64,000 nucleotides of DNA from Flavobacterium sp. 1 (GTDB lineage: Bacteria; Bacteroidota; Bacteroidia; Flavobacteriales; Flavobacteriaceae). Below, piece by piece: positions 36,023 through 45,005 of the stretch. Positions within the stretch are counted from its first letter, which is position 1; each line of letters begins with the position of its first letter. The notes under the pieces are model-generated. The model did not search any database. It was not told the origin of the DNA and saw nothing but the letters and a program-made list of their open reading frames with translations. A program made the position numbers and the translations under genes. The DNA lies in the NCBI RefSeq assembly GCF_002797935.1, contig NZ_PGER01000001.1, positions 2,418,001 through 2,482,000 on the forward strand, written 5' to 3'.

Positions 36023-36406
36023 ATGAAAACAATTAAAATATTTTTAATGAATATCCTCTTCTTCGGGCTATTCCTGATCCAAAGTACAAGTTTGTATGCA
36101 CAAGACCCCATGAAGGCGGCCCCAAATGTGTATAAAAAAATATTACTTAACAATGATAAAGTGAGAATTATGGAAGTTGTATTTGCTCCAGGTGCAACAG
36201 CCGCTTGGCACAGTCATCCTAACCATTCGGTCTATGCGCTGACCAGTGGCAAAATACAGATTACCGACAAAGGAAAACCTGCTGCAACTATAGATATAAA
36301 AATGGGTACTGCCATGTATATGCCTGCCGTGACCCACATGGCAAAAAACGTTGGAACCACAACTATAAAATTAATAGTAACGGAAATGAAGCCGGCAAAA
36401 AAATAA
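36023..36406 (+). CDS. Secreted cupin-domain protein
   Basis: 127 residues with a signal peptide (1-26, ending SLYAQ). The cupin metal site is visible: H63-S-H65 and H68 in AWHSHPNHSVYALTSGK, with the second cupin motif around MGTAMYMPAVTHMAKN. Single-domain periplasmic cupins of this kind have no fixed reaction. It has its own terminator at 36471. Confidence 0.82.
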   Translation: MKTIKIFLMNILFFGLFLIQSTSLYAQDPMKAAPNVYKKILLNNDKVRIMEVVFAPGATAAWHSHPNHSVYALTSGKIQITDKGKPAATIDIKMGTAMYMPAVTHMAKNVGTTTIKLIVTEMKPAKK

Positions 36407-36470
36407 AAACAATTATTTTCAATCCAAACAATTTATTATTTTCTTTTTAAGAAGCAATTTAAACATCCTA

Positions 36471-36505
36471 AAATCTGATTCATTTTCTCGAATCAGATTT
36501 TTTTT
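36471..36505 (+). terminator. Terminator of the cupin gene
   Basis: AAATCTGATTC (36471-36481) pairs with GAATCAGATTT (36490-36500), followed by T-rich sequence. Confidence 0.85.
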
Positions 36506-36508
36506 ATG

Positions 36509-36655
36509 GTGTGTCCTTGTTGCCAAATATTTTCTGCCAATGGGATAATTTGTATAGCAACAAGGTCAGGCTATCCACTGTATTCCCGATTAACAAAAAC
36601 TACGGCAAAAAAGCCTTGTTTTTATAAATCGGGAGATGCCGTTCCTATCCTTCAC
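36509..36655. repeat. Dispersed repeat family B copy
   Basis: Starts GGTGTGTCCTTGTTGCC, pairs CCTTGTTGC (36515-36523) with GCAACAAGG (36557-36565), continues GGTCAGGCTATCCACTG, then a second hairpin CCCGATT...AATCGGG, and ends ATGCCGTTCCTATCCTTCAC. The order GTGTCC / GGTCnGGCTnTCC / CCnTCAC is shared with the copy at 57172-57293. Confidence 0.6.
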
Positions 36656-36687
36656 ACAAAAAACACAATATCCTTGAATCATCATTT

Positions 36688-37140
36688 TTACAAATTATAG
36701 GCAAAATCATTTTTAATTTCTTCCATTACAAAAGAACTCTGCACATTAGAAATCCCCTTAATAACCGACAATTTTTCAATAATAAACTTTTGATATTCAT
36801 TCATATCATTAACAGCCACTTTCAACAAAAAATCATAATTCCCCGATACGTGAAAACAGCCTGTAACTTCTGGCAACACAAGAATATGCTGTTTAAAATC
36901 ATCAATCAATTCTCTGGAATGCACCGCCAAAGTCACTTGACAATAGACACTGATTGATTTGCCTATTTTGGAAGCATCCAGCAAAGCCACATAATTTTTT
37001 ATATATTTTTTTTGTTCCAGTTTTTTAATCCGTTCAAAAGTGGGAGAAACAGAAAGCCCAACTTTTTCAGCAATTTCTTTAGTATTTTGTTTTGCATCCT
37101 GCTGCAAAAGCATCAATATTTTTTTGTCTATAGCATCCAT
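36688..37140 (-). CDS. Lrp/AsnC-family transcriptional regulator
   Basis: 150 residues: an N-terminal HTH (about 1-60, NTKEIAEKVGLSVSPTFERI) and a RAM ligand-binding domain (VTGCFHVSGNYDFLLKVAV). Such regulators respond to amino acids. It is transcribed away from histidine decarboxylase across 153 bp, so it may regulate that gene or itself, with histidine as a possible effector; this is inference. Confidence 0.9.
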   Translation of the reverse strand: MDAIDKKILMLLQQDAKQNTKEIAEKVGLSVSPTFERIKKLEQKKYIKNYVALLDASKIGKSISVYCQVTLAVHSRELIDDFKQHILVLPEVTGCFHVSGNYDFLLKVAVNDMNEYQKFIIEKLSVIKGISNVQSSFVMEEIKNDFAYNL

Positions 37141-37209
37141 TTCAGAATAATTATATGGTTTTTAAAAAATCTAATATTAAAATCAATATTTAAAAACTGA
37201 ATTTAATTT

Positions 37210-37217
37210 CAAAATTA
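37210..37217 (-). promoter_or_regulatory. -7 promoter box of the Lrp-family regulator
   Basis: TAATTTTG on the minus strand, about 70 bp before its ATG, inside the intergenic region shared with hdc. Confidence 0.5.
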
Positions 37218-37293
37218 GAATTATATTCTGAATACTATCACATATAAAGAATATTAAATCATTAAAAGTACATTTACAGTAAAACAAAACGCC

Positions 37294-38454
37294 ATGGTAA
37301 TCATCTCAAAATCATTATCCGAACAAGACAATCAAAGATTATTGGAATTGGAACAATACTTAGAAAATGCCAGAGATAATTTTTTGGGATATCCAGTATC
37401 CAAAGATTTTGACTATTCTGAAATCAATCATTTTTTAAAATATCCAATCAATAACCTCGGCGATCCTTTTGAGGACTGTACCTACAAAGTACAGACTCAT
37501 GAACTCGAAAGAGAAGTAGTTGGCTTTTTTGCCAAATTATTCCGTGCAAATCCAAAAGACCATTGGGGCTATGTAACCAACGGCGGTTCCGAAAGCAATT
37601 TATATGGATTGTATCTAGCCCGTGAATTATATCCAAAAGCAATGGTCTATTACTCTGAATCGACTCATTACAGCGTACGCAAAAACATTCATTTGCTTAA
37701 TATTCCAAGCATTGTTATCCGTTCACAGGAAAATGGCGAGATCGATTATGCCGATTTTGAAAATACAGTAAAAATGAACCGTCACAAACCTGCTATTGTA
37801 CTGACCACTTTTGGTACAACCATGAAAGAAGCCAAAGACGATGTTTCAAAAATCAGGAATATTCTAAGAGGATTGGCTATACAAGACAGCTATATTCACT
37901 GCGATGCCGCTTTGTCAGGCAGCTACGGTGCTTTTATGGAACCAAGATTGCCATTCGATTTTAAAGATGGTGCAGATAGTATTTCAATCAGCGGACATAA
38001 ATTTATTGGCTCACCTATTCCTTCGGGAGTCATTATTACCAAGCGCTCCAATAGAGATCGAATTTCAAAAGGCATTTCCTATATTGGGTCTTTAGACACT
38101 ACAATTACAGGTTCCAGAAACGGTCATTGTCCTTTATTTTTATGGTATGCTATAAAAAAACTGGGCGTTGAAGGTTTAAAAAAACGCTATTTACACAGCT
38201 TGGAAGTAGCCGCATATTGTGAACAAAAACTAAAAAACATAGGAATAGCTGCTTGGAGAAATCCAAATTCCATTACAGTAGTTTTCCCAAAAACAGCTGA
38301 AGAAGTAAAATCCAAGTGGCAATTGGCCACAGAAGGTGACATCTCGCATATTATTTGCATGCCCAATGTAACGAAAGATCAGATTGATGCATTCATCAGC
38401 GATATAGAAAATTGTAATGAAAATCCAGAAGAAATAGCAGAATTTGGTTTCTAA
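37294..38454 (+). CDS. hdc: PLP-dependent histidine decarboxylase
   Basis: 386 residues, close to the roughly 378 of Morganella-type HDC. It removes CO2 from histidine to give histamine. PLP residues: H125 in SESTHYSV (stacking His), D204 in HCDAALSG, and the Schiff-base K236 in SISGHKFIG. The N-terminal FLGYPVSKDFDYSEINHFLK and NLGDPFEDCTY match HDC rather than glutamate or aromatic decarboxylases. A related serine decarboxylase cannot be fully excluded. Divergent from an Lrp regulator; a hairpin follows. Confidence 0.82.
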   Translation: MVIISKSLSEQDNQRLLELEQYLENARDNFLGYPVSKDFDYSEINHFLKYPINNLGDPFEDCTYKVQTHELEREVVGFFAKLFRANPKDHWGYVTNGGSESNLYGLYLARELYPKAMVYYSESTHYSVRKNIHLLNIPSIVIRSQENGEIDYADFENTVKMNRHKPAIVLTTFGTTMKEAKDDVSKIRNILRGLAIQDSYIHCDAALSGSYGAFMEPRLPFDFKDGADSISISGHKFIGSPIPSGVIITKRSNRDRISKGISYIGSLDTTITGSRNGHCPLFLWYAIKKLGVEGLKKRYLHSLEVAAYCEQKLKNIGIAAWRNPNSITVVFPKTAEEVKSKWQLATEGDISHIICMPNVTKDQIDAFISDIENCNENPEEIAEFGF

Positions 38455-38469
38455 TTAAAAAATTTAAGC

Positions 38470-38520
38470 TGCCATAAATTAAATCCTTGAAATCATTTTA
38501 ATCTGTGGCATTCTTTTTTA
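38470..38520 (+). terminator. Terminator-like hairpin after hdc
   Basis: TGCCATAAATTAAA (38470-38483) faces TTTAATCTGTGGCA (38497-38510); 12 of 14 positions pair normally and the other two can wobble. A T-rich tract follows. Confidence 0.65.
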
Positions 38521-38559
38521 AAAACTGCAAAAACCAGCAACATAACTGCAAATAAGTTT

Positions 38560-38567
38560 TATTTTTG
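38560..38567 (+). promoter_or_regulatory. -7 promoter box of the SGNH hydrolase gene
   Basis: TATTTTTG (TAnnTTTG) 42 bp before the ATG at 38609. Confidence 0.5.
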
Positions 38568-38608
38568 AAAAGACAAATCAAAAACACTATCTTTTTTTTG
38601 CACTAATT

Positions 38609-39250
38609 ATGAATGGAAAAAACAAAGTTCCCGATTGGGCTTATCTAAATAAATACAAAGACGAAAACAAACAGATTTTAGCCCCAGCCATAGGAGAAAA
38701 GTGGATTGTGTTTTTTGGAGATTCCATTATAGCGGGTTGGAAAACTATTCACCCTGATTTTTTTATTGGCAAAACATACATCAATCGGGGAATTAACGGA
38801 CAAACGACTTCACAAATGCTCATCCGTTTTAGACCCGATGTTATTGAACTGAAACCCAAAATTGTGATTATATTGGCTGGAACCAATGATATTGCAGGAA
38901 ATACAGGCTCAATTGCACTCGAAACCATTCTGGGAAATCTTATATCGATGTGCGAATTGGCCAAAGCAAATAACATCGAAGTCATTTTATGTTCGATACT
39001 TCCTGCTTATGATTACCCATGGAGACGCGGAATACTGCCCGCTGAAAAGATTGAAGCATTGAACGTAATGATTCATAAATATGCTGCAGCAAATGATATT
39101 CCGTATGCAGATTACCATACGGCTATGAAAGACAACCAAAAAGGATTGAAATCAATTTATTCCGAAGATGGTGTTCATCCTAATAAAAAAGGGTATCACG
39201 TTATGGAGCCAATCCTTGTAACAATCCTTGAAAACCTACAATTTATGTGA
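38609..39250 (+). CDS. SGNH/GDSL-family hydrolase
   Basis: 213 residues. The four SGNH blocks are present: S39 in VFFGDSIIAGW, the Gly in NRGINGQTT, Asn in LAGTNDIAG, and D187/H190 in EDGVHPNKKGY. No signal peptide is evident, so it probably acts in the cytoplasm. Family members are esterases, lysophospholipases or acetylxylan/acyl hydrolases; no substrate is indicated. Confidence 0.88.
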   Translation: MNGKNKVPDWAYLNKYKDENKQILAPAIGEKWIVFFGDSIIAGWKTIHPDFFIGKTYINRGINGQTTSQMLIRFRPDVIELKPKIVIILAGTNDIAGNTGSIALETILGNLISMCELAKANNIEVILCSILPAYDYPWRRGILPAEKIEALNVMIHKYAAANDIPYADYHTAMKDNQKGLKSIYSEDGVHPNKKGYHVMEPILVTILENLQFM

Positions 39251-39401
39251 TATAATTTCAAAAAAAAAGTGATTATGTTATATCTTTTTGAAGCAATAAC
39301 TTTCAACAGCAATTAACCTAATTCTTTGACCAAACCTTGTTATTTTCTCTAAAAAACGCCTTACTTTTACCTCTTCAAAAATAACATTCAATTTCATAAT
39401 C

Positions 39402-40193
39402 ATGACCAAGAATCTGATTGTTCAAAATATTAGTGCTTCAAAAAGTCATTTTTCTATAAATTATAGTATAAAAACCAAGACAGAAGCCTTTACCGAAAAA
39501 CTGTTTTACACTTTATTTGATTCTAATGCCCCGCTCGACGAAAGTATTGATGAGCTGGAAAAACAATTTAAGGAAATAGCTTCTATTGCCTGTAAAAAGG
39601 GACATGCTTCCTGTGAGTCTGCTTGGGATAATTTTTTAGAAAAACTCCCTACAGTACTCGAAAACTTAAACAAAGATGCTTCATACATCTTAGAAAATGA
39701 CCCTGCATCCAATGGAATCGAAGAAATTTATCTTGCTTATCCGGGATTTTACGCCATTGCTATTTACAGATTGAGCCACGAACTTTATTCATTAGATTTG
39801 ATGCTTTTTTCAAGATTAATGAGCGAATATGCCCACCGCATTACAGGCACCGACATTCATGCAGGCGCTACTATCGCTTCGCCGTTCTTCATTGATCACG
39901 CTACCGGAATCGTAATTGGGGAAACTACTGTTATTGAAAAAAATGTAAAAATATACCAAGGTGTAACTTTGGGAGCCTTAAGCGTGAGCAAAGACATGAA
40001 AAACTCAAAAAGGCATCCTACAGTAGAAAAAAATGTATGTATTTATGCCAATGCAACCATTTTGGGAGGCAATACAATTATAGGCAAAAATAGTATCGTT
40101 GGAGGAAATTCATGGGTCACCAAATCGATTCCAGCCGATTCAATTGTATTAAACACCACCACAACCGAAGTCAAAGTAAAAGAAAAGAAATAA
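39402..40193 (+). CDS. cysE: Serine O-acetyltransferase
   Basis: 263 residues. It makes O-acetylserine from serine and acetyl-CoA. A helical N-terminal half (about 1-135) is followed by the left-handed beta-helix of hexapeptide repeats with the conserved RITGTDIHAGATIASPFFIDH and VIGETTVIEKNVKIYQGVT. The catalytic Asp/His pair is in IDHATG. The stop is followed after one base by the cysM ATG, so the two enzymes of cysteine synthesis are translationally coupled. Confidence 0.93.
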   Translation: MTKNLIVQNISASKSHFSINYSIKTKTEAFTEKLFYTLFDSNAPLDESIDELEKQFKEIASIACKKGHASCESAWDNFLEKLPTVLENLNKDASYILENDPASNGIEEIYLAYPGFYAIAIYRLSHELYSLDLMLFSRLMSEYAHRITGTDIHAGATIASPFFIDHATGIVIGETTVIEKNVKIYQGVTLGALSVSKDMKNSKRHPTVEKNVCIYANATILGGNTIIGKNSIVGGNSWVTKSIPADSIVLNTTTTEVKVKEKK

Positions 40194-40194
40194 A

Positions 40195-41082
40195 ATGAAG
40201 ACCTATAAATTAGTAGAATTAATTGGGAACACTCCATTAGTAGAAACTACCCGTTTAGTTACAAACAAAAATGTAAAACTTTTATTAAAACTTGAAGGAG
40301 ATAATCCAGGAGGAAGTGTAAAAGACCGTGCCGCTTATAACATGATTGCATCCGCCATTGAAAGAGGCGACATCAAAAAAGGAGATAAATTAATTGAAGC
40401 AACCAGTGGTAACACCGGAATTGCATTGGCTATGATTGCTCAATTATTCAATATAGAAATCGAATTAGTACTCCCCGAAGATTCCACTATTGAGCGTACC
40501 CAAACCATGCAGGCTTATGGAGCAACAGTTATTCAGACTCCTGCAAGTGAAGGAATAATTGGATCAAGAGATTATGCAGATAAAAAAGTAGCCGAAGGCG
40601 GTTATGTGATGCTCAACCAGTTTGCCAATGATGACAACTGGAAAGCACACTACAAAACAACAGGTCCCGAAATCTGGAATGATACTGACGGAACCGTAAC
40701 ACATTTTGTATCGGCTATGGGGACAACCGGAACTATTGTAGGAACATCAGCTTACCTGAAAGAGAAAAATCCAAATATCCAAATCATTGGAGCGCAGCCT
40801 AGCGAAGGGTCACAAATTCCAGGGATTAGAAAATGGCCTCAAGAATATCTTCCTAAAATTTTTGATGCCTCAAAAGTTGATGTAACCATTGATATTAGCG
40901 AGAAAGAAGCACGAGAAATGACTAAAAGATTAGCCAAAGAAGAAGGTATATTTGCCGGAATGAGCAGTGGAGGATCTGTGGCTGTGGCAGTAAAAATTGC
41001 TAACGAACTCGAATCGGGTGTCGTGGTTGCAATTATCTGCGATCGTGGTGACCGTTATTTGTCTTCGGATTTATTTGATTAA
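40195..41082 (+). CDS. cysM: Cysteine synthase B (CysM type)
   Basis: 295 residues. The PLP lysine is K43 in [24 protein letters not shown] and AMGTTGTIVGTS are the phosphate-binding loops. The shorter length and IERTQTMQAYGATV pattern favour CysM, which can use thiosulfate as well as sulfide. It is coupled to cysE (1 bp gap). The dedicated CysK gene lies 7 kb upstream, so the region carries both isozymes. Confidence 0.92.
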   Translation: MKTYKLVELIGNTPLVETTRLVTNKNVKLLLKLEGDNPGGSVKDRAAYNMIASAIERGDIKKGDKLIEATSGNTGIALAMIAQLFNIEIELVLPEDSTIERTQTMQAYGATVIQTPASEGIIGSRDYADKKVAEGGYVMLNQFANDDNWKAHYKTTGPEIWNDTDGTVTHFVSAMGTTGTIVGTSAYLKEKNPNIQIIGAQPSEGSQIPGIRKWPQEYLPKIFDASKVDVTIDISEKEAREMTKRLAKEEGIFAGMSSGGSVAVAVKIANELESGVVVAIICDRGDRYLSSDLFD

Positions 41083-41086
41083 TAAA

Positions 41087-41181
41087 AGATGTTAAAATTC
41101 TGAGATACTAAGTTTCTAAGATTTTGAAAACTTTAAAAAACTTTGCATCTTAGAGTCTTAGAAACTCAGAAACTTAAAAAA
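41087..41181. repeat. Repeat family C, inverted pair
   Basis: Left arm AAGATGTTAAAATTCTGAGA then TACTAAGTTTCTAAG; right arm CTTTGCATCTTAGAGTCTTA then GAAACTCAGAAACTTAA, which is roughly its reverse complement. The left arm matches the element at 11899. It fills the cysM-AKR gap. Confidence 0.65.
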
Positions 41182-41189
41182 TAAAAAAA

Positions 41190-42176
41190 ATGAACTATCG
41201 TAAACTCGGAAAAACCAATTTTAATATTTCAGAAATAGCACTTGGGACTTGGCAAGTGGGCGGAAAATGGGGATCTCCCTTTAATGACAAAACCGCAGAC
41301 GAATTAATCAATACTGCCATTGATAATGGCGTAAATTTTATTGACACTGCTGATGTCTACGAAAATGGATTGAGCGAAACTGCCGTGGGAAGAGTAGTTC
41401 GCTCCCGCAGCGAACGCATTTATGTAGCTACAAAATGTGGCAGACACATCAATCCGCATGTAAATGAAGGCTATCAGCCAAAGGTTTTACAGCAATATGT
41501 AGAAGACAGTTTAAAAAGAATGAAATTGGAAACAATCGATCTTATTCAGTTGCATTGTCCTCCAAACCAAGTATTTTACCGTCCGGAAATTTTTGAAATG
41601 TTTGACCGATTGAAAGACCAAGGGAAGATTTTGAACTTAGGTGTAAGTGTTGAAAAAGTTGAAGAAGCCTTAAAAGCTATTGAATATTCTAATGTAACTA
41701 CAATCCAAATTATATTCAATCTTTTCCGTCAGCGTCCATCAGAATTATTCTTCCAAGAAGCGCAAAAAAAAGACATCGGAATTATTGCAAGAGTACCACT
41801 GGCCAGTGGGTTATTAACAGGTAAATTTGATGCTAATACTACTTTTGACACACAAGATCATAGAAACTTCAATCGTGATGGAGCTGCTTTTGACAAAGGA
41901 GAAACATTCTCTGGTATTAATTATGAATTGGGACTAAAAGCTGTTGAAGCCTTAAAAGCGCTTTTCCCAGAAGCTACAAATCTGGCTCCTATCGCTTTGC
42001 AATGGATTTTGAGTTTTAACGAAATTAGCTGTATTATTCCTGGAGCTTCAAAAGAAAGCCACGTTTTATCCAACCTGTCATTGTATGATTCACCAAAACT
42101 TTCTCCAGAAAAAATCACAGCCATGAACGCCATTTACGAGCAATACATTAAACCGCAAGTACATCAGCTTTGGTAA
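41190..42176 (+). CDS. Aldo/keto reductase
   Basis: 328 residues, an NADPH-dependent TIM-barrel oxidoreductase. The start MNYRKLGKTNFNISEIALGT, the catalytic FIDTADVYENG (Asp and Tyr), and the NADP-binding IPGASKESHVLSN near the C-terminus are visible. The class resembles the YhdN/general-stress group. The substrate is unknown. The next gene starts 13 bp after the stop. Confidence 0.88.
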   Translation: MNYRKLGKTNFNISEIALGTWQVGGKWGSPFNDKTADELINTAIDNGVNFIDTADVYENGLSETAVGRVVRSRSERIYVATKCGRHINPHVNEGYQPKVLQQYVEDSLKRMKLETIDLIQLHCPPNQVFYRPEIFEMFDRLKDQGKILNLGVSVEKVEEALKAIEYSNVTTIQIIFNLFRQRPSELFFQEAQKKDIGIIARVPLASGLLTGKFDANTTFDTQDHRNFNRDGAAFDKGETFSGINYELGLKAVEALKALFPEATNLAPIALQWILSFNEISCIIPGASKESHVLSNLSLYDSPKLSPEKITAMNAIYEQYIKPQVHQLW

Positions 42177-42189
42177 AATAAAAACATTA

Positions 42190-42633
42190 ATGTTCAATAA
42201 AGCGAATTTAAAAGAGTGGTTTGACCGTTATAAATATTCGGAATTAGCAGCTACAAGCGCCGCTTTACTAGCTTCGCAATTCAGCAGAATTTTTAGCGGA
42301 TTGACCACGGCTTATTTGATTACGATTGCCGAATATTTTGCTTTTTATAGTGTCATGTTTTTGAGGTCTTATAAAGCATTGTCAGCTGAGGAAAAACAGA
42401 AGAACCAAGCCATTACTTTTGGAATAATTGCAGTCTTAATTCGGAATTTAGTTATCGAATTTGGTTATCCCACAGTTTTGGATTTCTTTTTTATCCGTCC
42501 GTTTTGCATGTATTGGATGCCAATAGTAACAGGGAATTACTTCGTTGGGATTATTTTAGGAAAAATTACTGCCGATTGCTTTTTTTATTTTTTCTCTATT
42601 GTTAATTACGAATGGATTAAAAAGAAAGAATAA
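42190..42633 (+). CDS. Conserved hypothetical membrane protein
   Basis: 147 residues with three to four hydrophobic segments (about 37-59, 73-92, 105-137) and a charged amphipathic N-terminus (FNKANLKEWFDRYKYSELAA). No family with known function is recognised. It probably shares a transcript with the aldo/keto reductase and ends at a shared terminator. Confidence 0.7.
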   Translation: MFNKANLKEWFDRYKYSELAATSAALLASQFSRIFSGLTTAYLITIAEYFAFYSVMFLRSYKALSAEEKQKNQAITFGIIAVLIRNLVIEFGYPTVLDFFFIRPFCMYWMPIVTGNYFVGIILGKITADCFFYFFSIVNYEWIKKKE

Positions 42634-42662
42634 TTTTTACTAAAATAAATTGAAAAAAATAC

Positions 42663-42702
42663 AAAAGGTTCGGTGAATATTAAACCGAACCTTTTTGTAT
42701 TT
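42663..42702. terminator. Bidirectional terminator
   Basis: AAAAGGTTCGGT (42663-42674) pairs with ACCGAACCTTTT (42684-42695), between convergent genes. Confidence 0.9.
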
Positions 42703-42715
42703 TTTCTCTGCATTA

Positions 42716-43126
42716 TTAGGTCAGAGTAGCTGTTGTTGTGATCTCGGTATTGAATAATTTTGAAATCGGACAGTTTTTTTCGGCTTTAGTAACTAATTCC
42801 TGAAAAACCTCATTTGTAATTCCTTCAATTTTAGCATTGACCGTTAAATGAGAACTATTAATTGTGCCTTCTAATAAACTGATATCACATTTTGTTTCTA
42901 TACTTTCAATTACAGCACTTGTTTCGCTAATAAAAGCCGTAAGCTGCATGGTAAAACATCCAGCATGCGCTGCAGCGGCAAGTTCTTCAGGATTGGTACC
43001 TACACCCTCATCAAATCGGGATTTGAATGAATATTGCGTATTTTCTAATGTCTTGCTTTGTGTTGTTAATTTTCCAGCTCCTTCTTTCAGGGAACCATTC
43101 CAAACTGCAGTTGCATTTCTTTTCAT
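42716..43126 (-). CDS. osmC: OsmC-family organic hydroperoxidase
   Basis: 136 residues. The peroxidatic C57 (HAGCFTM) and resolving C119 (KNCPISKL) are both present, together with R38 and the VGTNPEELAAAAHAG loop, so it should reduce organic hydroperoxides. The symbol osmC is by family; Ohr is less likely given length and motifs. A second, more divergent OsmC-like gene is at 57333. A promoter box TAAATTTG lies on the minus strand at 43159-43152. Confidence 0.9.
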   Translation of the reverse strand: MKRNATAVWNGSLKEGAGKLTTQSKTLENTQYSFKSRFDEGVGTNPEELAAAAHAGCFTMQLTAFISETSAVIESIETKCDISLLEGTINSSHLTVNAKIEGITNEVFQELVTKAEKNCPISKLFNTEITTTATLT

Positions 43127-43151
43127 AGTAATAGTATTTATTGATTTTAAT

Positions 43152-43159
43152 CAAATTTA
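43152..43159 (-). promoter_or_regulatory. -7 promoter box of osmC
   Basis: TAAATTTG on the minus strand, 26 bp before the ATG. The remaining 370 bp to the next gene is AT-rich with no other clear feature; a TACTTTG just before 43430 is one base short of the consensus. Confidence 0.55.
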
Positions 43160-43527
43160 AGTTTTTTAGTAAAAAAAAATGTAAGAAACCAATTTATTTA
43201 ACTAAAATATAATACATCTTTAAAACATTTTAAGAATATTTTAAAAATAAATTGTACATTGTAACACAGTCGTTTACAAAATAAAAGCGATTTTATTTTT
43301 ATAATAAAATAATATGATCGTTAAAAAAAGCTGATTATTACAATCTCTAATTCAAACTGTAACAATTATTCAACAATTTCTGCTCCAAAAATTTTGCGCA
43401 CCAGTTTCATTCACATTTTTGTACTTTGAAAGAAAACTATTATTAGATAAATTTAAAAATAAGCAACTAAAATTTAAAAAATAAAGCGGTCTTTTATCAA
43501 AAAATCCTCTAATTAATAAAACTACGT

Positions 43528-44106
43528 ATGAGAAAAAAATATCTGCTTACGATGATCTTTGGCATCATTTTGATGAGCTGCAGTTCTAATGATGATGAAC
43601 CAAATCCAGAAACTGCTGAACCTTTTTCTAGAGCAAATCAATTGCAATTTTATTTTAGCAATCCAACAAATGCCGATTTACTAGACTTAAACAATAATAT
43701 AGTTTTACCTATTGCTTATGAAGAAATATATACTCCTACAACTCTTCCTCCTAAAAATGATAATGATCCAAAGAAATACTTTTATAATGGAGGGAGTATA
43801 GAATATGATTCGGCTCTACAAAAATACTACTGGAATACTGTCATAACTGGCAAAAAGGGAATTAAACAAAATAAAATTTTTGTGAGAATTTCAGAGACTG
43901 ATACAGATACTCTAGACGTAAAATTTAAATTTACAAAAGATGCTATTGGAACATCTGATGGTTTTTATGCTTATATGGAGAAGCTCTATTATAATGGCAC
44001 CTTAATACATGAAGAAAATTCAAATAAAAAGTCATTAATAGATTCTGTCAAGAGAGTTTTCATTCAAAAGAACGGTAAAAAAACGGTAATATCTTTTATG
44101 AATTAA
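43528..44106 (+). CDS. Secreted lipoprotein of unknown function
   Basis: 192 residues. The signal segment ends at the lipobox ILMSCSS (Cys about 18), followed by an acidic, Asn-rich linker (NDDEPNPETAEP), as usual for surface lipoproteins in this phylum. The mature part is beta-rich with no recognised domain. It sits alone and is followed by a repeat A copy. Confidence 0.7.
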   Translation: MRKKYLLTMIFGIILMSCSSNDDEPNPETAEPFSRANQLQFYFSNPTNADLLDLNNNIVLPIAYEEIYTPTTLPPKNDNDPKKYFYNGGSIEYDSALQKYYWNTVITGKKGIKQNKIFVRISETDTDTLDVKFKFTKDAIGTSDGFYAYMEKLYYNGTLIHEENSNKKSLIDSVKRVFIQKNGKKTVISFMN

Positions 44107-44139
44107 CTGAATCGGATTACTTTATATTAACAAATCCCT

Positions 44140-44316
44140 GCCCCCGATTACTTCAATCGGAGTTCAGTGAACTTCGTTTAAAGCGAAAAACCCGGAGTTA
44201 TGGAAGCAAATGAAACTTGCCAGTAAAGAGCGACCAGCGGAAGCTCCTTTACAGGTTTTGTGGAATTGTTTCCATAACGAGGATTTGCAGCGGAAAGCGG
44301 GATTTGGCCCTAACTA
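44140..44316. repeat. Repeat family A, long copy with nested hairpins
   Basis: GTTATGGAA (44197-44205) pairs with TTCCATAAC (44270-44278), enclosing GTAAAGAGC / GCTCCTTTAC around the loop GACCAGCGGAA. Outer flanks are CCCCGATTACTTCAATCGG and GCAGCGGAAAGCGGGATT. AAAGAGCGACCAGCGGAAGC recurs at 62.24 kb with one change. Confidence 0.75.
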
Positions 44317-44376
44317 CACTATTGCTTTTATACTTTAATTCTAAATATTTCGTTTCAATAAAAAACCCATCAGATT

Positions 44377-44841
44377 ATGAAAAAAGCAATTATAATAATT
44401 TGTATCCTAGTATTATACAGCTGTAAAACTAAAAACATAAATGGTAAATTAATTGGACGAAGTGTTGCTGTTACAGAAATGAATGCTGAAGAAGCAAGTC
44501 AGAAAAACAAAGCTTACGAACTGGGAAAAAGAATTTTGATGACCTGTAATACCTCTGAATTCAAACCTTTTACGAAAAGTGAAGCTACAGACAAAGTTAT
44601 TGCCAACTCCAGTGTAAAAAAAGTCAAAGAAATTGGAGCAAAATATAGTCTGAAGTATGGTGCATTCAAAGATCTTGAATTTGTGGAAATGGTTCCAAAC
44701 AAGACAGACAATACTACCGTTTTCAGATTCAAAGCGCTTTTTAATTATGCCAAAGCCAATAAAGAACTTCGGGTGACGATGAACTCAGAAAATAAAGCTT
44801 CGGCGATTACCACCAAAGACTGGAAAGATGAATTTGAGTGA
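44377..44841 (+). CDS. Hypothetical lipoprotein
   Basis: 154 residues with a short signal segment and lipobox (LVLYSCKT, Cys about 16). The mature part reads as a small alpha+beta domain, AYELGKRILMTCNTSEFKPF then FRFKALFNYAKANKELRVTM, with the look of a nuclear-transport-factor-like fold. I do not recognise a family. Confidence 0.65.
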   Translation: MKKAIIIICILVLYSCKTKNINGKLIGRSVAVTEMNAEEASQKNKAYELGKRILMTCNTSEFKPFTKSEATDKVIANSSVKKVKEIGAKYSLKYGAFKDLEFVEMVPNKTDNTTVFRFKALFNYAKANKELRVTMNSENKASAITTKDWKDEFE

Positions 44842-44993
44842 TTTTTCAGTTTATAGGCTTTAAAATGAGTAAAAAAATTCACAAGCGCAGTTTGAAATAT
44901 AAATTTATTTCCGAAAACTGAAAACTGCGACTGAAAACTTGACTTTATTTTTAAAAAAATTAAAATTAAAAACTATAAATAAATCCAAAGCCT

Positions 44994-45001
44994 TATTTTT
45001 G
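44994..45001 (+). promoter_or_regulatory. -7 promoter box abutting the rlmD start
   Basis: TATTTTTG (TAnnTTTG) ends 4 bp before the ATG at 45006, so the transcript would be leaderless or nearly so. Confidence 0.55.
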
Positions 45002-45005
45002 CGCT

